Counted from the first letter of the stretch, positions 53,940-63,696 are shown. The stretch is DNA of 64,000 bases from an uncultured Bacteroidota bacterium (GCA_937124965.1 CAKZLB010000013.1:516694-580693), one strand, 5' to 3'. Translations and numbers: made by a program. Notes: generated by a model from the sequence alone, not told the origin.

Positions 53940-56900
53940 GTGAACAACGATTCAAATATATTATTTAGCAAACTCGAAGCTTTCATTAGAAAGTATTACA
54001 AAAATCAATTATTAAAAGGATCACTTTGGGTTATCGGAGGAATTATATCTGCGATATTAATTGGGTCTTTACTGGAGTATATTGGCCATTTTAGCACTTC
54101 TATTAGAACAGCGTTATTCTTAACTGTTTCTGCTTTTAGCGTTGCCATACTAGTTCGGTTTGTCGTTTTGCCATTATTAAAACTGAATAAACTTGGTGAT
54201 CGTTTAGATTACCCTACTGCCGCAACAATTATTGGCACTCATTTCCCAGAAATAAAAGACAAGTTACTTAACACATTACAACTAGGGAGCAATCAGTCGG
54301 ATGACCCTCTGCTTAAAGCAGCTATTGACCAAAAGACCACAGAACTTAAACCAATTCCATTTCAAAATGCCGTGGATTTTAAGTCAAATCGCAAATATGT
54401 GAAGTATGCTATCTTGCCTTTGCTCATTTTTGGAATATTAGTCGCTGTAAACAAAGGATTTACAGACAGTACAAAAAGGCTGGTTAGATATAATACGCAA
54501 TTCGTTGAGCAGGCCCCGTTTGATTTTGTCTTAGACATGAAAGGACTGGACGTAATCCAAAATGAAGAAGTTGAAATAAAATTAAAAACGTCAGGGGACG
54601 TTGTTCCAGACGAAGCATACATCAATTTGGATGGAAACGAATTTAAGATGCGTAAAAATAGTCAAGGCCGTTTTTCATACATCTTAAAGCGGGCGACAAA
54701 GACTGTTGATTTTAATTTTAAAGCCGGTGGTTTTAATAGCCAATCTTTTCGTTTGAAAACTCTTCCAAAGCCTAGTCTATTATTTTTTGAAACGTTTATG
54801 GATTATCCTTCATACACTGGTTTGAAGGATGAGTGGATTAAGAATACCTCTGAAACAACTGTTCCAGTAGGAACCAAGATATCATGGAAGTTGCACACAA
54901 AAAGTGCCTTGAATGCACTATTTAAGATTGGTAACAAATCTGAGCAAGCAGCGAAAAAGGGTGATGTTTTTGAATATCAGAAACAACTTTTGACTTCACA
55001 ATCTCTGATAATTCGGACATCAAACAATGACGTAAAAGACGGGGATTCTTTAGAATACAATGTGCAAGTGATTTCAGATAATTATCCTGAAATTAAAATG
55101 GAAGAAACGCCAGATTCAACTAACAAAAAGACTATTTACATGGTTGGTCAGATTAATGACGATTATGGCTTCAAAAAGCTTCAATTCCACTACCGTTTTA
55201 CTGCTTCCAAAGACAAATCTAAAGTTGGGAAAGGTGAATCAATACCTGTGGCTATTGACTTAAAAACCAAGAAACAAGGGTTTTATCACTTCTGGGATCT
55301 CAACAAACTTGACATTCAACCGGAAGACAAGGTGGAGTACTATTTTGAAATTTGGGATAACGACGGTGTATTTGGAAGTAAATCGACCAAAACCAGCCCA
55401 CAAGTGTTTGCTGCTCCAAGCCTTGATGCAATCAATAAGCAAGTAGATAAGAATACTGAGAAAATCAAAGAAGATTTATCAGATAGCAAAAAAGAGATAA
55501 ATGATTTGCAAAAAGACATTTCCGATTTAGAAAAAAAACTTACTGAAAAAAAGGAGTTGACTTGGGAGGACAAAAAGAAAATCAAAGAGTTGATGAAGAA
55601 CCATGAAGATCTTCAAAAACAAATTGAAAACGTGGTTAAGCAAAATACAGAGAATAACTCTACTGAACAGGAGTTCAAAAAAATAGATCAAGACATACTC
55701 AACAAGCAAGAGCAAATTGAAGAATTATTCAATGAAGTTATGAGCGATGAGATGAAAGAGCTGATGGACAAAATTGAAGAACTGATGCAAAAAAATCAGA
55801 AGGACGAATTAATGGAGCAGCTTGATGAGTTAAAAATGAATGACAAGGAAGTTAACAAACAGCTTGACCGAATGCTTGAGCAACTAAAACAACTTCAACT
55901 TGAGAAAAAGACGGAAGAAACGATAGACAAGCTTAATGAGTTAAGTAAAGAACAGGAAGAGTTGTCAAAGGAATCCGAGAAAGGCGATAAATCATCAGAA
56001 GAGTTAAAAAAGGAGCAAGAAAAACTCACCAAAAAATTTGAAGATGCAAAAAAAGACCTTGAGGAAATCGACAAGAAAAATAAGGATCTAGAAACGCCAT
56101 TAAACTTAGATCCAAAAAAACTTGATGAAGAAAAAAAAGAGGTCGAAAAAAATCAGGAAGAAAGTGAGCAAAATCTAGGGAAAAATCAAAAATCCAAAGC
56201 TGGACAAAATCAAAAAAAGGCTTCTGAAGAAATGAAAAAAATGGCTCAGTCTCTTGATATGCAAATGAAAGAGGCCATGAAGCAACAGCAAATGGAGGAT
56301 TATAATACGTTGCGAGGCATCCTAGACAACTTAGTTCAAGTTAGCAAAGATCAAGAAGCTCTGATGGAAGATTTCAAAGAAACGCGTGTTTACAACCCAC
56401 GATATGTTGAACTTGGACAAAAACAAAAGAAAATAAAAGACGACGCTAAGATAATTGAAGACTCGTTATTTGCTTTAAGCAAACGTGTGCAGCAGGTCGA
56501 GCACTTTGTGAATAAAGAAATAGGATTGGTAAATAGTAACTTAAAAAAGGCGATTTATCAATTGGGAGAGCGCAATACGTATATGGTGATGAACCACCAA
56601 CAGTATGTGATGACCAGCATGAACAATCTGGCTTTAATGCTAGAAAACAGCCTAGACCAAATGCAACAACAAATGCAGAGCAAACCTGGAGCTGGGTCGT
56701 GTTCGAAACCTGGACAAAATAAAAAACCTGGTGGAGCCAAATCTATGCGTGAAATGCAAGAATCATTGAAGCAGCAGTTGGAGCAAATGGGAAAACAACA
56801 AAAAGAAGGAGGTAAACCTTCCAGCAAATCTTTTGCTAAGTCTGCTGCCCAGCAAGCTGCAATACGAAAACGTCTTCAAGATTTAAAACGTCAACTGGAG

Positions 56901-57248
56901 AAAGAAGGCAATGGAAACAAGCTCGGAGATTTAGGTAAAACTGAAAAGATGATGGATGATTTGGAGAAGGACTTATACAACAAGCGTCTAGATCCAAATG
57001 TATTAAAACGCCAACAAGAGATTCTAACACGATTGTTGGAGCACGAGAAAGCCGAACGGAAACAAGAGCAAGACAACAAACGAAAGTCTAACGAAGGAAA
57101 TGACATTGAACGTCCTATTCCACCTAGTATTGAAGAATACTTGAAACAAAAAGATAAAGAGCAAGAATTACTCAAGACATTACCACCAGATTTATCCCCT
57201 TATTACAAAAACAAAGTACGCGAATACTTCGACAGTATTGGACAGTAG
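53940..57248 (+). CDS. DUF4175-family coiled-coil membrane protein
   Basis: An 1102-residue protein. Three hydrophobic segments (about 27-45, 57-80 and 151-170) are followed by an Ig-like region (about 190-480) and a long, highly charged coiled coil rich in Lys, Glu and Gln (about 500-1050). The N-terminus (LEAFIRKYYKNQLLKG, DKLLNTLQLG) fits the DUF4175 family of Bacteroidota. Function is unknown. The start is GTG. Its long coiled coil could span the periplasm or hold a complex. The gene converges on the barrel-protein gene with 7 bp between stops. Confidence 0.78.
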   Translation: MNNDSNILFSKLEAFIRKYYKNQLLKGSLWVIGGIISAILIGSLLEYIGHFSTSIRTALFLTVSAFSVAILVRFVVLPLLKLNKLGDRLDYPTAATIIGTHFPEIKDKLLNTLQLGSNQSDDPLLKAAIDQKTTELKPIPFQNAVDFKSNRKYVKYAILPLLIFGILVAVNKGFTDSTKRLVRYNTQFVEQAPFDFVLDMKGLDVIQNEEVEIKLKTSGDVVPDEAYINLDGNEFKMRKNSQGRFSYILKRATKTVDFNFKAGGFNSQSFRLKTLPKPSLLFFETFMDYPSYTGLKDEWIKNTSETTVPVGTKISWKLHTKSALNALFKIGNKSEQAAKKGDVFEYQKQLLTSQSLIIRTSNNDVKDGDSLEYNVQVISDNYPEIKMEETPDSTNKKTIYMVGQINDDYGFKKLQFHYRFTASKDKSKVGKGESIPVAIDLKTKKQGFYHFWDLNKLDIQPEDKVEYYFEIWDNDGVFGSKSTKTSPQVFAAPSLDAINKQVDKNTEKIKEDLSDSKKEINDLQKDISDLEKKLTEKKELTWEDKKKIKELMKNHEDLQKQIENVVKQNTENNSTEQEFKKIDQDILNKQEQIEELFNEVMSDEMKELMDKIEELMQKNQKDELMEQLDELKMNDKEVNKQLDRMLEQLKQLQLEKKTEETIDKLNELSKEQEELSKESEKGDKSSEELKKEQEKLTKKFEDAKKDLEEIDKKNKDLETPLNLDPKKLDEEKKEVEKNQEESEQNLGKNQKSKAGQNQKKASEEMKKMAQSLDMQMKEAMKQQQMEDYNTLRGILDNLVQVSKDQEALMEDFKETRVYNPRYVELGQKQKKIKDDAKIIEDSLFALSKRVQQVEHFVNKEIGLVNSNLKKAIYQLGERNTYMVMNHQQYVMTSMNNLALMLENSLDQMQQQMQSKPGAGSCSKPGQNKKPGGAKSMREMQESLKQQLEQMGKQQKEGGKPSSKSFAKSAAQQAAIRKRLQDLKRQLEKEGNGNKLGDLGKTEKMMDDLEKDLYNKRLDPNVLKRQQEILTRLLEHEKAERKQEQDNKRKSNEGNDIERPIPPSIEEYLKQKDKEQELLKTLPPDLSPYYKNKVREYFDSIGQ

Positions 57249-57255
57249 ATGCTTT

Positions 57256-58062
57256 TTAGTTAATCATGTAAGCTAAGCCAAAGTACAATTTGGCCAAATG
57301 ATATTTGCGCATTTCACGTAACATCAGACTTGCAAAACGATCAGTTGATTGCCCGACGAAATCCTTTTCAAACTGAGCACTAGCTTTTGTAGCTGCTCCA
57401 ATAGAAAATCCCATATCATAAATAATTTGGTTTGTAACTGCTCCAGTTCTTCCAAACGCGACATTGAACTCAGCAATTGAATAAGTATGTTGCCCAAAAT
57501 CAAGTTGATGATACTTTGATTCATCGTAGCGATATTGAGGTGGAATACGATAACTGCCAACCAAATTTGTGAGATGCACCGCGTAACTATGGAGATTAGC
57601 ATTTAGTCCAAAGTAAGTACCAATTGGAGCAATAGCCCCTCGATTACGCATAAAAAACTTCACCCCTATTCCGGTGTACACATCAACAATTCTTGGGTGC
57701 CCTTTGATGAAATCATATCCATCATTTATTTTAATTTTCCCATCGCGTTCAAAGATATCCTCTTCTCCAATTTTTACTGACGTATTGTTATGACCAAGCC
57801 GAACCTCAAAATGAAATTGATCTGAAAGAATTCTTCCAACTGATACTTCAAGTTCGGACTTAACACTCGTTCGTCGGTAGAATCCATTTCCTTGATCTAA
57901 ACCATGAGACCATTTTTCAGGTTGATTGTTTCTTAGTCCAGTATTTAGCCGCAAGCCAACCATGTTTCTCTTTCCGAAATGCCCTGAAATAACATCAGAT
58001 TGAGCCAGTATAAGAGGGAAACTGCCGATAAATGCCAACATTATACAGAAAACTCTTTTCAT
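57256..58062 (-). CDS. Outer-membrane beta-barrel-like protein
   Basis: A 268-residue protein with a signal peptide (about 1-20, LILAQ). Alternating strands with aromatic ends (VGLRLNTGLRN, VYTGIGVKFFMR, AKLYFGLAYMIN) indicate a small outer-membrane barrel. No family is recognised. The start overlaps the stop of the M48 gene (ATGA), so the two are translated together. Confidence 0.6.
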   Translation of the reverse strand: MKRVFCIMLAFIGSFPLILAQSDVISGHFGKRNMVGLRLNTGLRNNQPEKWSHGLDQGNGFYRRTSVKSELEVSVGRILSDQFHFEVRLGHNNTSVKIGEEDIFERDGKIKINDGYDFIKGHPRIVDVYTGIGVKFFMRNRGAIAPIGTYFGLNANLHSYAVHLTNLVGSYRIPPQYRYDESKYHQLDFGQHTYSIAEFNVAFGRTGAVTNQIIYDMGFSIGAATKASAQFEKDFVGQSTDRFASLMLREMRKYHLAKLYFGLAYMIN

Positions 58063-60233
58063 TTATTTCTATCTCGATTTAATTGATTAAAAGAATTATA
58101 GAGATGTGAGTTAATCACCCCACTTCGATACTTTGTAGGAAAAGACTTAAGATCATAGAACCCAGCATCTCCTTGCTTCAAGTCAAAAACCACGAATATA
58201 TATTCCAAGTTCTGATATGGTGTGGCTTGCCATAAAATGTATAACGGTAAAGGGTAAAACGTGACTGCCGCTAAAAGAAGGTGCCCACCTTTAAATTGCT
58301 TCCGCTTTGTATAATGTGAGACCAGATTGATTCCAAGATAATCTGTACCGTAGGCAGATCTTAATTCTGGTAGGTATTCTGAAGAATAGCTATAAAAGTG
58401 CGTTCCGTTGTACAACGACTCCTCTCTCAACCAATCTCTCATCAAAGCAAAATCATTGAACCGTTGTGTGCTATATGTCTCAACTTCCAGACTATCTATA
58501 AAAATTAAATCAATACCAGCCATTTTAGATGTTTTTTCAACTCGGCTCTCCAAATCTGCTTGTTGTTTATCCGACATCAATAACCGCTCATCAATGCTCT
58601 TTCTCAAATCCATTCTGAAAAATTTTGGGCTGATGAATAGTAGTTTATTGACATTAGATAAACTATGGTAGGACTTCACTCCAGTTATCGCATCATCGAT
58701 TTTAGTCTCATCATCTGTGTCTTCATAATCACTATATTCAGAATAATCCTCTTGTTTTTTATCTTGATATGCTAAATTGTATGCGTTCAGAAACTCACTA
58801 TTCTTAAACAGCTCTACAAACGCAGATTTTAGCGAGTTCAAACTTCTCTTGGAATAGATTCTTCGCTTATTTGTAATTGAATCCAACAAATGAGTATACT
58901 CTTTTAAAAGAAAGCTTTTTTTAACATTTTCTGCAAGATGTGTTAAGCTTTGTCTTCTGAGAATTGTTGTAAAACTATCAACCTGCATCCCTTCTGTTTG
59001 TTCCCAAATAAACTTGGTCGCTAGAATTGTTACTCCCTTATAAGGCATTTTACTTGCGAAGTAATACAAGGCCTGCTCCTCACCTTCCACATCTCTATAT
59101 CCTGTACTATAAATCTTTTTTTGTTGATTTGTAGATAGTTTCATCATTCCATACCAACACATCACCTCCATCTTTTTCAGAAAAATATGATCAGGATATT
59201 TTTCTTCCATTATTTGAATATGGTATAATGCAGAAATATAATTCCCCAAACGCAAAAACACATTTACCATTTCAAAACGTGCAAGATCTCGAATAGTCAA
59301 AAACTCTTGTTTTGTTTTAACCTGATACAGAGGCAAGCTGCTCTCAACCGTGTCTTTTTCTAATTCTTTGCGAATAGCGAATTTTCTTTTGTTTATGTTC
59401 GGGTGCGTCAAATGAGTATCATCGACGTCTTCAACTGGTTTTAGTGCGGCACAGCTATCCAGCTTATAATTATCAGACATTATGAAGCTATCTGTCTCCA
59501 ACTTCCCCCAATCATATTTCTTTTGTTTAATTGGCAAATACCCATGTAGCAATGCATCAAATCCAGTAAAAATCTCGTTCGTATTATATCCAGCTTCTTT
59601 ATAAAACCTCAATCCTTCACTGTCTGCCTCAAATTCTGCTTCATGACTATATTTATAAGAAGCTAGCGTTCTTTCATCTACACCAAGGTGTCTGTAGTCG
59701 CCATTTCTTGACCAGATTTCTTTCTGATTTTCGAAGGATAGTAACACATGCTTTTTTGAATAGTGACTTACCTCGTGTGCTAATACATAAGCCAACTGTG
59801 CCTCAGACTCTAGTTTTGCATAAAGCCCAATCGTTAAATAAATGATTCCTTGATTTGTTGAATATGCATTAACTGTAGCTGACTTCACAGTATAAACTCT
59901 TAATTCACTACGTAAAGTTTGATGGTTGTGAAGTAATTTATCCAATATACTTTCTGCGTACTTCGTCAAATCATCGCCATAAAGCACGGCACCGCTGGTA
60001 ATTAGAGAGTGGTTGAAGTAATTTGTGAGTACAGCAAATTCTTGTGCTTCTCGCTTACTGAGCCCCTCTTCAATTTGATTTAAACTAAAATCGGCCTCGA
60101 ACTTTTCGCTGAACGCTGTTTTAAAATCACTAGGCATTTCACCAACGCATTTCAACCGTTCGAAACCCAGATCGATTTGGGCCGTTGCGTTAAAATAAAA
60201 AATGACCAAGAGAAAAATTTGGCTTAACCTCAT
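58059..60233 (-). CDS. M48-family metalloprotease with TPR-like region
   Basis: A 724-residue protein with a signal peptide (about 1-19). The zinc motif HEVSH lies in YVLAHEVSHYSKKH (about 153-157 in this numbering). The third ligand is in EAEFEADSEG, and helical repeats follow. It is probably a periplasmic protease of the BepA type that checks outer-membrane proteins. The ATG at 60233 is preferred over two upstream TTG codons, because TTTATTTG (60244-60237) resembles a promoter box. It is coupled to the barrel-protein gene. Confidence 0.82.
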   Translation of the reverse strand: MRLSQIFLLVIFYFNATAQIDLGFERLKCVGEMPSDFKTAFSEKFEADFSLNQIEEGLSKREAQEFAVLTNYFNHSLITSGAVLYGDDLTKYAESILDKLLHNHQTLRSELRVYTVKSATVNAYSTNQGIIYLTIGLYAKLESEAQLAYVLAHEVSHYSKKHVLLSFENQKEIWSRNGDYRHLGVDERTLASYKYSHEAEFEADSEGLRFYKEAGYNTNEIFTGFDALLHGYLPIKQKKYDWGKLETDSFIMSDNYKLDSCAALKPVEDVDDTHLTHPNINKRKFAIRKELEKDTVESSLPLYQVKTKQEFLTIRDLARFEMVNVFLRLGNYISALYHIQIMEEKYPDHIFLKKMEVMCWYGMMKLSTNQQKKIYSTGYRDVEGEEQALYYFASKMPYKGVTILATKFIWEQTEGMQVDSFTTILRRQSLTHLAENVKKSFLLKEYTHLLDSITNKRRIYSKRSLNSLKSAFVELFKNSEFLNAYNLAYQDKKQEDYSEYSDYEDTDDETKIDDAITGVKSYHSLSNVNKLLFISPKFFRMDLRKSIDERLLMSDKQQADLESRVEKTSKMAGIDLIFIDSLEVETYSTQRFNDFALMRDWLREESLYNGTHFYSYSSEYLPELRSAYGTDYLGINLVSHYTKRKQFKGGHLLLAAVTFYPLPLYILWQATPYQNLEYIFVVFDLKQGDAGFYDLKSFPTKYRSGVINSHLYNSFNQLNRDRNK

Positions 60234-60291
60234 CAACAAATAAATGCATTTTTTGACGTAAATCTATTTCACATAGCAAATTCTTAATCTG

Positions 60292-60299
60292 TAAGTTTG
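60292..60299 (+). promoter_or_regulatory. -7 box for the gene at 60321
   Basis: TAAGTTTG matches TAnnTTTG exactly and contains the in-frame TTG at 60297, which therefore cannot be the start. Confidence 0.5.
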
Positions 60300-60320
60300 C
60301 ATTCTCAATGTAGCACGACC

Positions 60321-60818
60321 TTGGATTTACACTTTATCATACTTTGTAGCATATTAGCAGGAATTGTAATTCTTATTCTGTCGATAGTTTTTCGCAAAAA
60401 CAAACGACTGCGGCGGATTTTTGTCAATGTAGGCTTGTTAATTGGCGTACTACCATTACTCTTTTATATCGCGTTTTCCTTAGTGACGTTTATCAAAGAG
60501 CGACAATTTGTAGGCAACTATGAAGGGGATACTGGTGTACAAGGAGTAGCAAGTTTAGACATCTACGATGACAACACGTTTATATTACGATCTGACTCTT
60601 GTAGCACCGGTTTTGTTCAAGGTGAATGGGAGTACAATTGGAGCAAAAGTGCATTGGATTTTTCCTCCACTAGTCAGCGAATGGGAGACGTGACCATTGA
60701 CCAAAATGATAGTATCGTTTTTACTAATATTCCTGTTTGTATTAAGTTGGTGCGGAGTATGAAGCTCGGTCGAAGTGGCAAGCCATTGGTACCGCCTCTT
60801 GAAGAGAATAGTCTTTAA
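60321..60818 (+). CDS. Membrane protein of unknown function
   Basis: A 165-residue protein with two hydrophobic helices (about 4-22 and 32-54) and a soluble C-terminal half of beta strands (YDDNTFILRSDS, QGEWEYNWSKS). The soluble part resembles small copper-resistance-like NlpE or lipocalin-type folds, but I cannot assign a family. The TTG at 60321 is chosen because an upstream TTG (60297) lies in the promoter box. The stop codon lies in the relic repeat at 60814-60846. Confidence 0.55.
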   Translation: MDLHFIILCSILAGIVILILSIVFRKNKRLRRIFVNVGLLIGVLPLLFYIAFSLVTFIKERQFVGNYEGDTGVQGVASLDIYDDNTFILRSDSCSTGFVQGEWEYNWSKSALDFSSTSQRMGDVTIDQNDSIVFTNIPVCIKLVRSMKLGRSGKPLVPPLEENSL

Positions 60819-60846
60819 ATCTATAAAGAAGAAGCGAACTCAGATA
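60814..60846 (+). repeat. Single-ended relic of the AACCTGAG element
   Basis: About 33 bp match the right terminal repeat of element A with a few changes (CTATAAAGAAGAAGCGAACT against CTATAAAGAAGAATCGAACT). No left end is visible within 300 bp on either side. It lies between the stops of two convergent genes. Confidence 0.65.
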
Positions 60847-61599
60847 TTAACCGACAAATTGCTGAAGAAAATCTTGTTTTCTTCTCACTGCAATTTCCAA
60901 CTCGTTACCATTGCTTATCTGCACGTATCCACCTTTTCCACGTTTATACCCAACAACATGCTCCATGTTAATCAAATGGCTTTTATGAATTCTAAAAAAA
61001 CCAGAGTCGCTCAAAATCTCGTCAAAATGCTTTAGCGTCTTACAAATTGTCTTTTTTCGACCATCCGAAAAATAAAAATCCGTTAGATTATCATTCGCTT
61101 GACAATAAAGGATGTCTTTTAACTGTGCAACCTCAAACCCTTCTAATTCGGGCAACACAATACGTTTTAACCGTTGCTCTTCGGTGTGTAAGTTTGACTT
61201 CAAAATTTGTCCAGACTGCAGCAAGCTTTTGTTTTGAATACTTTCTGATACTTTCTCAACTGAAACGATTAATTCGTCAATATCTATTGGCTTAAGCAAG
61301 TAATATGAAGCACTCATATTTAAAGCTTTCAAGGCATATGTGCTGAACGCTGTGACAAAAATCAATTCAAAGTCTATAGATGGAAGTTGTTCGAGTAAAT
61401 CAAATCCATTGCCAAAAGGCATTTCAACATCCAAAAAAACTAAATCTGGCTCATGTTCTGTAATTAGCTTTTTTCCTTCTGCTATATTTTCCGCCATCCC
61501 ACATAAGGTAATGGATGGGCAGTATTTTCGAAGATAGTTGGCCAGCGTCAATCGGCTTGCCTCTTCATCTTCAACAATAAGTGCTTTTATTTCAGTCAA
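60847..61599 (-). CDS. LytTR-family response regulator
   Basis: A 250-residue protein. The receiver domain (about 4-120) has E10/D11, the phosphorylated D57 in LVFLDVEMP, and a conserved Lys. The LytTR DNA-binding domain covers about 148-250 (LKDILYCQANDNLTDFY, RIHKSHLINMEHV). It is the partner of the histidine kinase encoded upstream, whose stop it overlaps by 8 bp. Target genes are not evident. Confidence 0.93.
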   Translation of the reverse strand: MTEIKALIVEDEEASRLTLANYLRKYCPSITLCGMAENIAEGKKLITEHEPDLVFLDVEMPFGNGFDLLEQLPSIDFELIFVTAFSTYALKALNMSASYYLLKPIDIDELIVSVEKVSESIQNKSLLQSGQILKSNLHTEEQRLKRIVLPELEGFEVAQLKDILYCQANDNLTDFYFSDGRKKTICKTLKHFDEILSDSGFFRIHKSHLINMEHVVGYKRGKGGYVQISNGNELEIAVRRKQDFLQQFVG

Positions 61600-63577
61600 T
61601 GTCGATTACTTTTTTACTGTCAATATCAATTTTTGGAATCCATAATTCAACCAAAGTACCCGTACCATCCTCATGTAAGTCTGAAGTTGTTGATGTAATT
61701 CGAATCCCATGTACTTCGTTCAACAACTGCAATCGAGCACTTGTATTTCGAATACCTGTAGATTTACCTTGCTTTTGATTTTTCGTCTTCAAAGCTTCAC
61801 TTTGCTTCCGGCCAATACCATCATCTTCAATTTGAATGTGCACCCCTTCTTCTTTCTTTCGAAATAATACCTGCAACTTTCCTTTTGTTTCCTTATACCT
61901 CAAGCCATGCCAAATAGCATTTTCAATGTACGGTTGAATTAACATTGGAGGTATCATCATGCGTTCGGTTTCTAAATCTTCGTCAATAGTGAATGTATAA
62001 TCAAAATGATCATGAAAGCGAATATGTTCAAGTTTTAAGTATCGCTCCAATACTTCAATCTCTGCAGATAACATTACAAAATCGAGTTTGCTATGTTCCA
62101 GTACTGTGCGCATCAACCTGGCAAACTCCGATAAATATTTATTTGCACTGCGCTCGTCACTTTGAGAGATAAAGCTATTTACAGAATTCAAAGAGTTGAA
62201 GATAAAATGTGGGTTCATTTGGCTTCTTAATGATCGAATTGAAAGTAGCTTGTTTGCCATTTGCTTTTGTCTAGAACTTCGATAAAAAAAACCTAGACCT
62301 ACAAACAAAAGAACTGTCAAAGCCACCAAAACGTAGTTTATTTTTCGCTGATTTGCCACTTTCTCAGCCTCAAGTTTCTGTTTAGATTCAAGCAGTTGAA
62401 TCTTCTCCTCATCCAATTCCTTATCCTTAATCAGTAACTGTATTTGTTGCTCTTTATCTCCAAAAGAAGAATTGACTTTTAATGAGTTTTCTAAGTCGTC
62501 GTACTTCGCTTTTATCACTTGTTCTTGAACCTTTACATATTGATCGAAACTTTGCTTTGCTTCTTCCAATTTCCCAAGTTGTGCATACGCTTCGCTCAGA
62601 GCTCTATAGGTTTCTCCGTTACTTTTCAACTCTTTTGAGCTATTAGACAAGTCGATGTTTTCTAACAGAAATGGTATTGCCTCATCTGCGCGATTCATAA
62701 AAATATAATCGTTCGCAATGTTTTGATTATTACTATACATCCCCTTATAATCCTTTCGATTCTTATTAAGGACCTTAGCTTTTTTCTCATATTCTACACT
62801 TTTATCATATTCTCCAATAGAGTTATAGGATCTACTAACATTTTGCCAAGAATTTGCTTGAGCGAGATCTGTTTTTTGTGAATCGCCTAGTGTTCCTGCC
62901 AAGCCAAAATACTTAAGTGCGTTAATCGTATCCTTCATACCAGCGTAACACTTTCCGATAAAATCATACGTTTCACTTACTTTTTCCAAATTTTCATTTG
63001 ACCGGTAAGACACTAAAAGTTGTTGGTAATATTTATTTGATTCAGCGTATTGTTTATTATTAAATAACACTCTACCTAATGCATTTTTTGCATAAAGCTC
63101 ATCGCTTCTGTTTTGACGTGTTAAGGCCAGACTTAGAAACTCCTTGTTACGTGTAATTGCTTCTCTATAATTTCCCTGACCTTCATTTGCCAAAGCAAGA
63201 AATTTAACTCCATCGTAATATTCTTGAGCGTCTCCATTCTTCTTAAAAATTGCGACTGCTTTTGTGTAATATGAAATAGCCTCTTCAAAGTTCTTTCGTT
63301 GCAGCTGAATCGCCCCTAACGTTTGATAACAAAATGCCTCCCCTCTTGAATTGTTAATCTCAAAACTTAGCGAGAGAGCTTCTTGAACCTTTGATATTGC
63401 ATCATCCACACTTGAATCAGTAACTAATTTGTTTGCTTCATTAACCAATTCAAACATTCTAGTTTCTTGCTGATGTATTTCCTCTATCGCCTGAATAGTT
63501 TGCGATTGACCATACACCTTCCCTACTACAGCAAGTAGATAGACAGCCAGTACAACTCGAAAACTAGACGGAATCAT
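61592..63577 (-). CDS. TPR-containing sensor histidine kinase (LytS type)
   Basis: A 661-residue protein with a signal peptide (about 1-23, KVYGQ), a periplasmic TPR region (about 50-350) and a coiled coil (about 355-410). One membrane helix follows (about 414-432), then a His_kinase domain with the phosphorylated H457 in QMNPHFIFNSL and an ATPase domain (IEDDGIGR). The ATG at 63577 is chosen, since the promoter box TACCTTTG (63590-63583) lies just before it. A reading 19 codons longer (from 63634) would put the box in the gene. It forms an operon with the LytTR regulator. Confidence 0.92.
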   Translation of the reverse strand: MIPSSFRVVLAVYLLAVVGKVYGQSQTIQAIEEIHQQETRMFELVNEANKLVTDSSVDDAISKVQEALSLSFEINNSRGEAFCYQTLGAIQLQRKNFEEAISYYTKAVAIFKKNGDAQEYYDGVKFLALANEGQGNYREAITRNKEFLSLALTRQNRSDELYAKNALGRVLFNNKQYAESNKYYQQLLVSYRSNENLEKVSETYDFIGKCYAGMKDTINALKYFGLAGTLGDSQKTDLAQANSWQNVSRSYNSIGEYDKSVEYEKKAKVLNKNRKDYKGMYSNNQNIANDYIFMNRADEAIPFLLENIDLSNSSKELKSNGETYRALSEAYAQLGKLEEAKQSFDQYVKVQEQVIKAKYDDLENSLKVNSSFGDKEQQIQLLIKDKELDEEKIQLLESKQKLEAEKVANQRKINYVLVALTVLLFVGLGFFYRSSRQKQMANKLLSIRSLRSQMNPHFIFNSLNSVNSFISQSDERSANKYLSEFARLMRTVLEHSKLDFVMLSAEIEVLERYLKLEHIRFHDHFDYTFTIDEDLETERMMIPPMLIQPYIENAIWHGLRYKETKGKLQVLFRKKEEGVHIQIEDDGIGRKQSEALKTKNQKQGKSTGIRNTSARLQLLNEVHGIRITSTTSDLHEDGTGTLVELWIPKIDIDSKKVIDID

Positions 63578-63582
63578 TAGAA

Positions 63583-63590
63583 CAAAGGTA
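63583..63590 (-). promoter_or_regulatory. -7 box 5 bp before the histidine-kinase gene
   Basis: TACCTTTG on the minus strand matches TAnnTTTG exactly, with five bases before the ATG at 63577. Confidence 0.6.
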
Positions 63591-63676
63591 CAGAATAGAA
63601 AACGTGATTGTTTCCCGTTAACTAAGCCAACCATAACGTTGGCTCATTCGATATTTCAAAGCAAATTTTTAGACAA

Positions 63677-63684
63677 TAGTTTTG
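63677..63684 (+). promoter_or_regulatory. -7 box of the interrupted lipoprotein gene
   Basis: TAGTTTTG matches TAnnTTTG exactly, 12 bp before the ATG at 63697, so the broken gene may still be transcribed into the element. Confidence 0.5.
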
Positions 63685-63696
63685 AACAAAAACACT

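Noticed and set aside
55440..57100. Repetitive Lys/Glu/Gln-coding sequence in the DUF4175 gene, which looks like tandem repeats at first sight
   Set aside because: It is coiled-coil coding sequence with irregular repeat length; no perfect tandem unit was seen.
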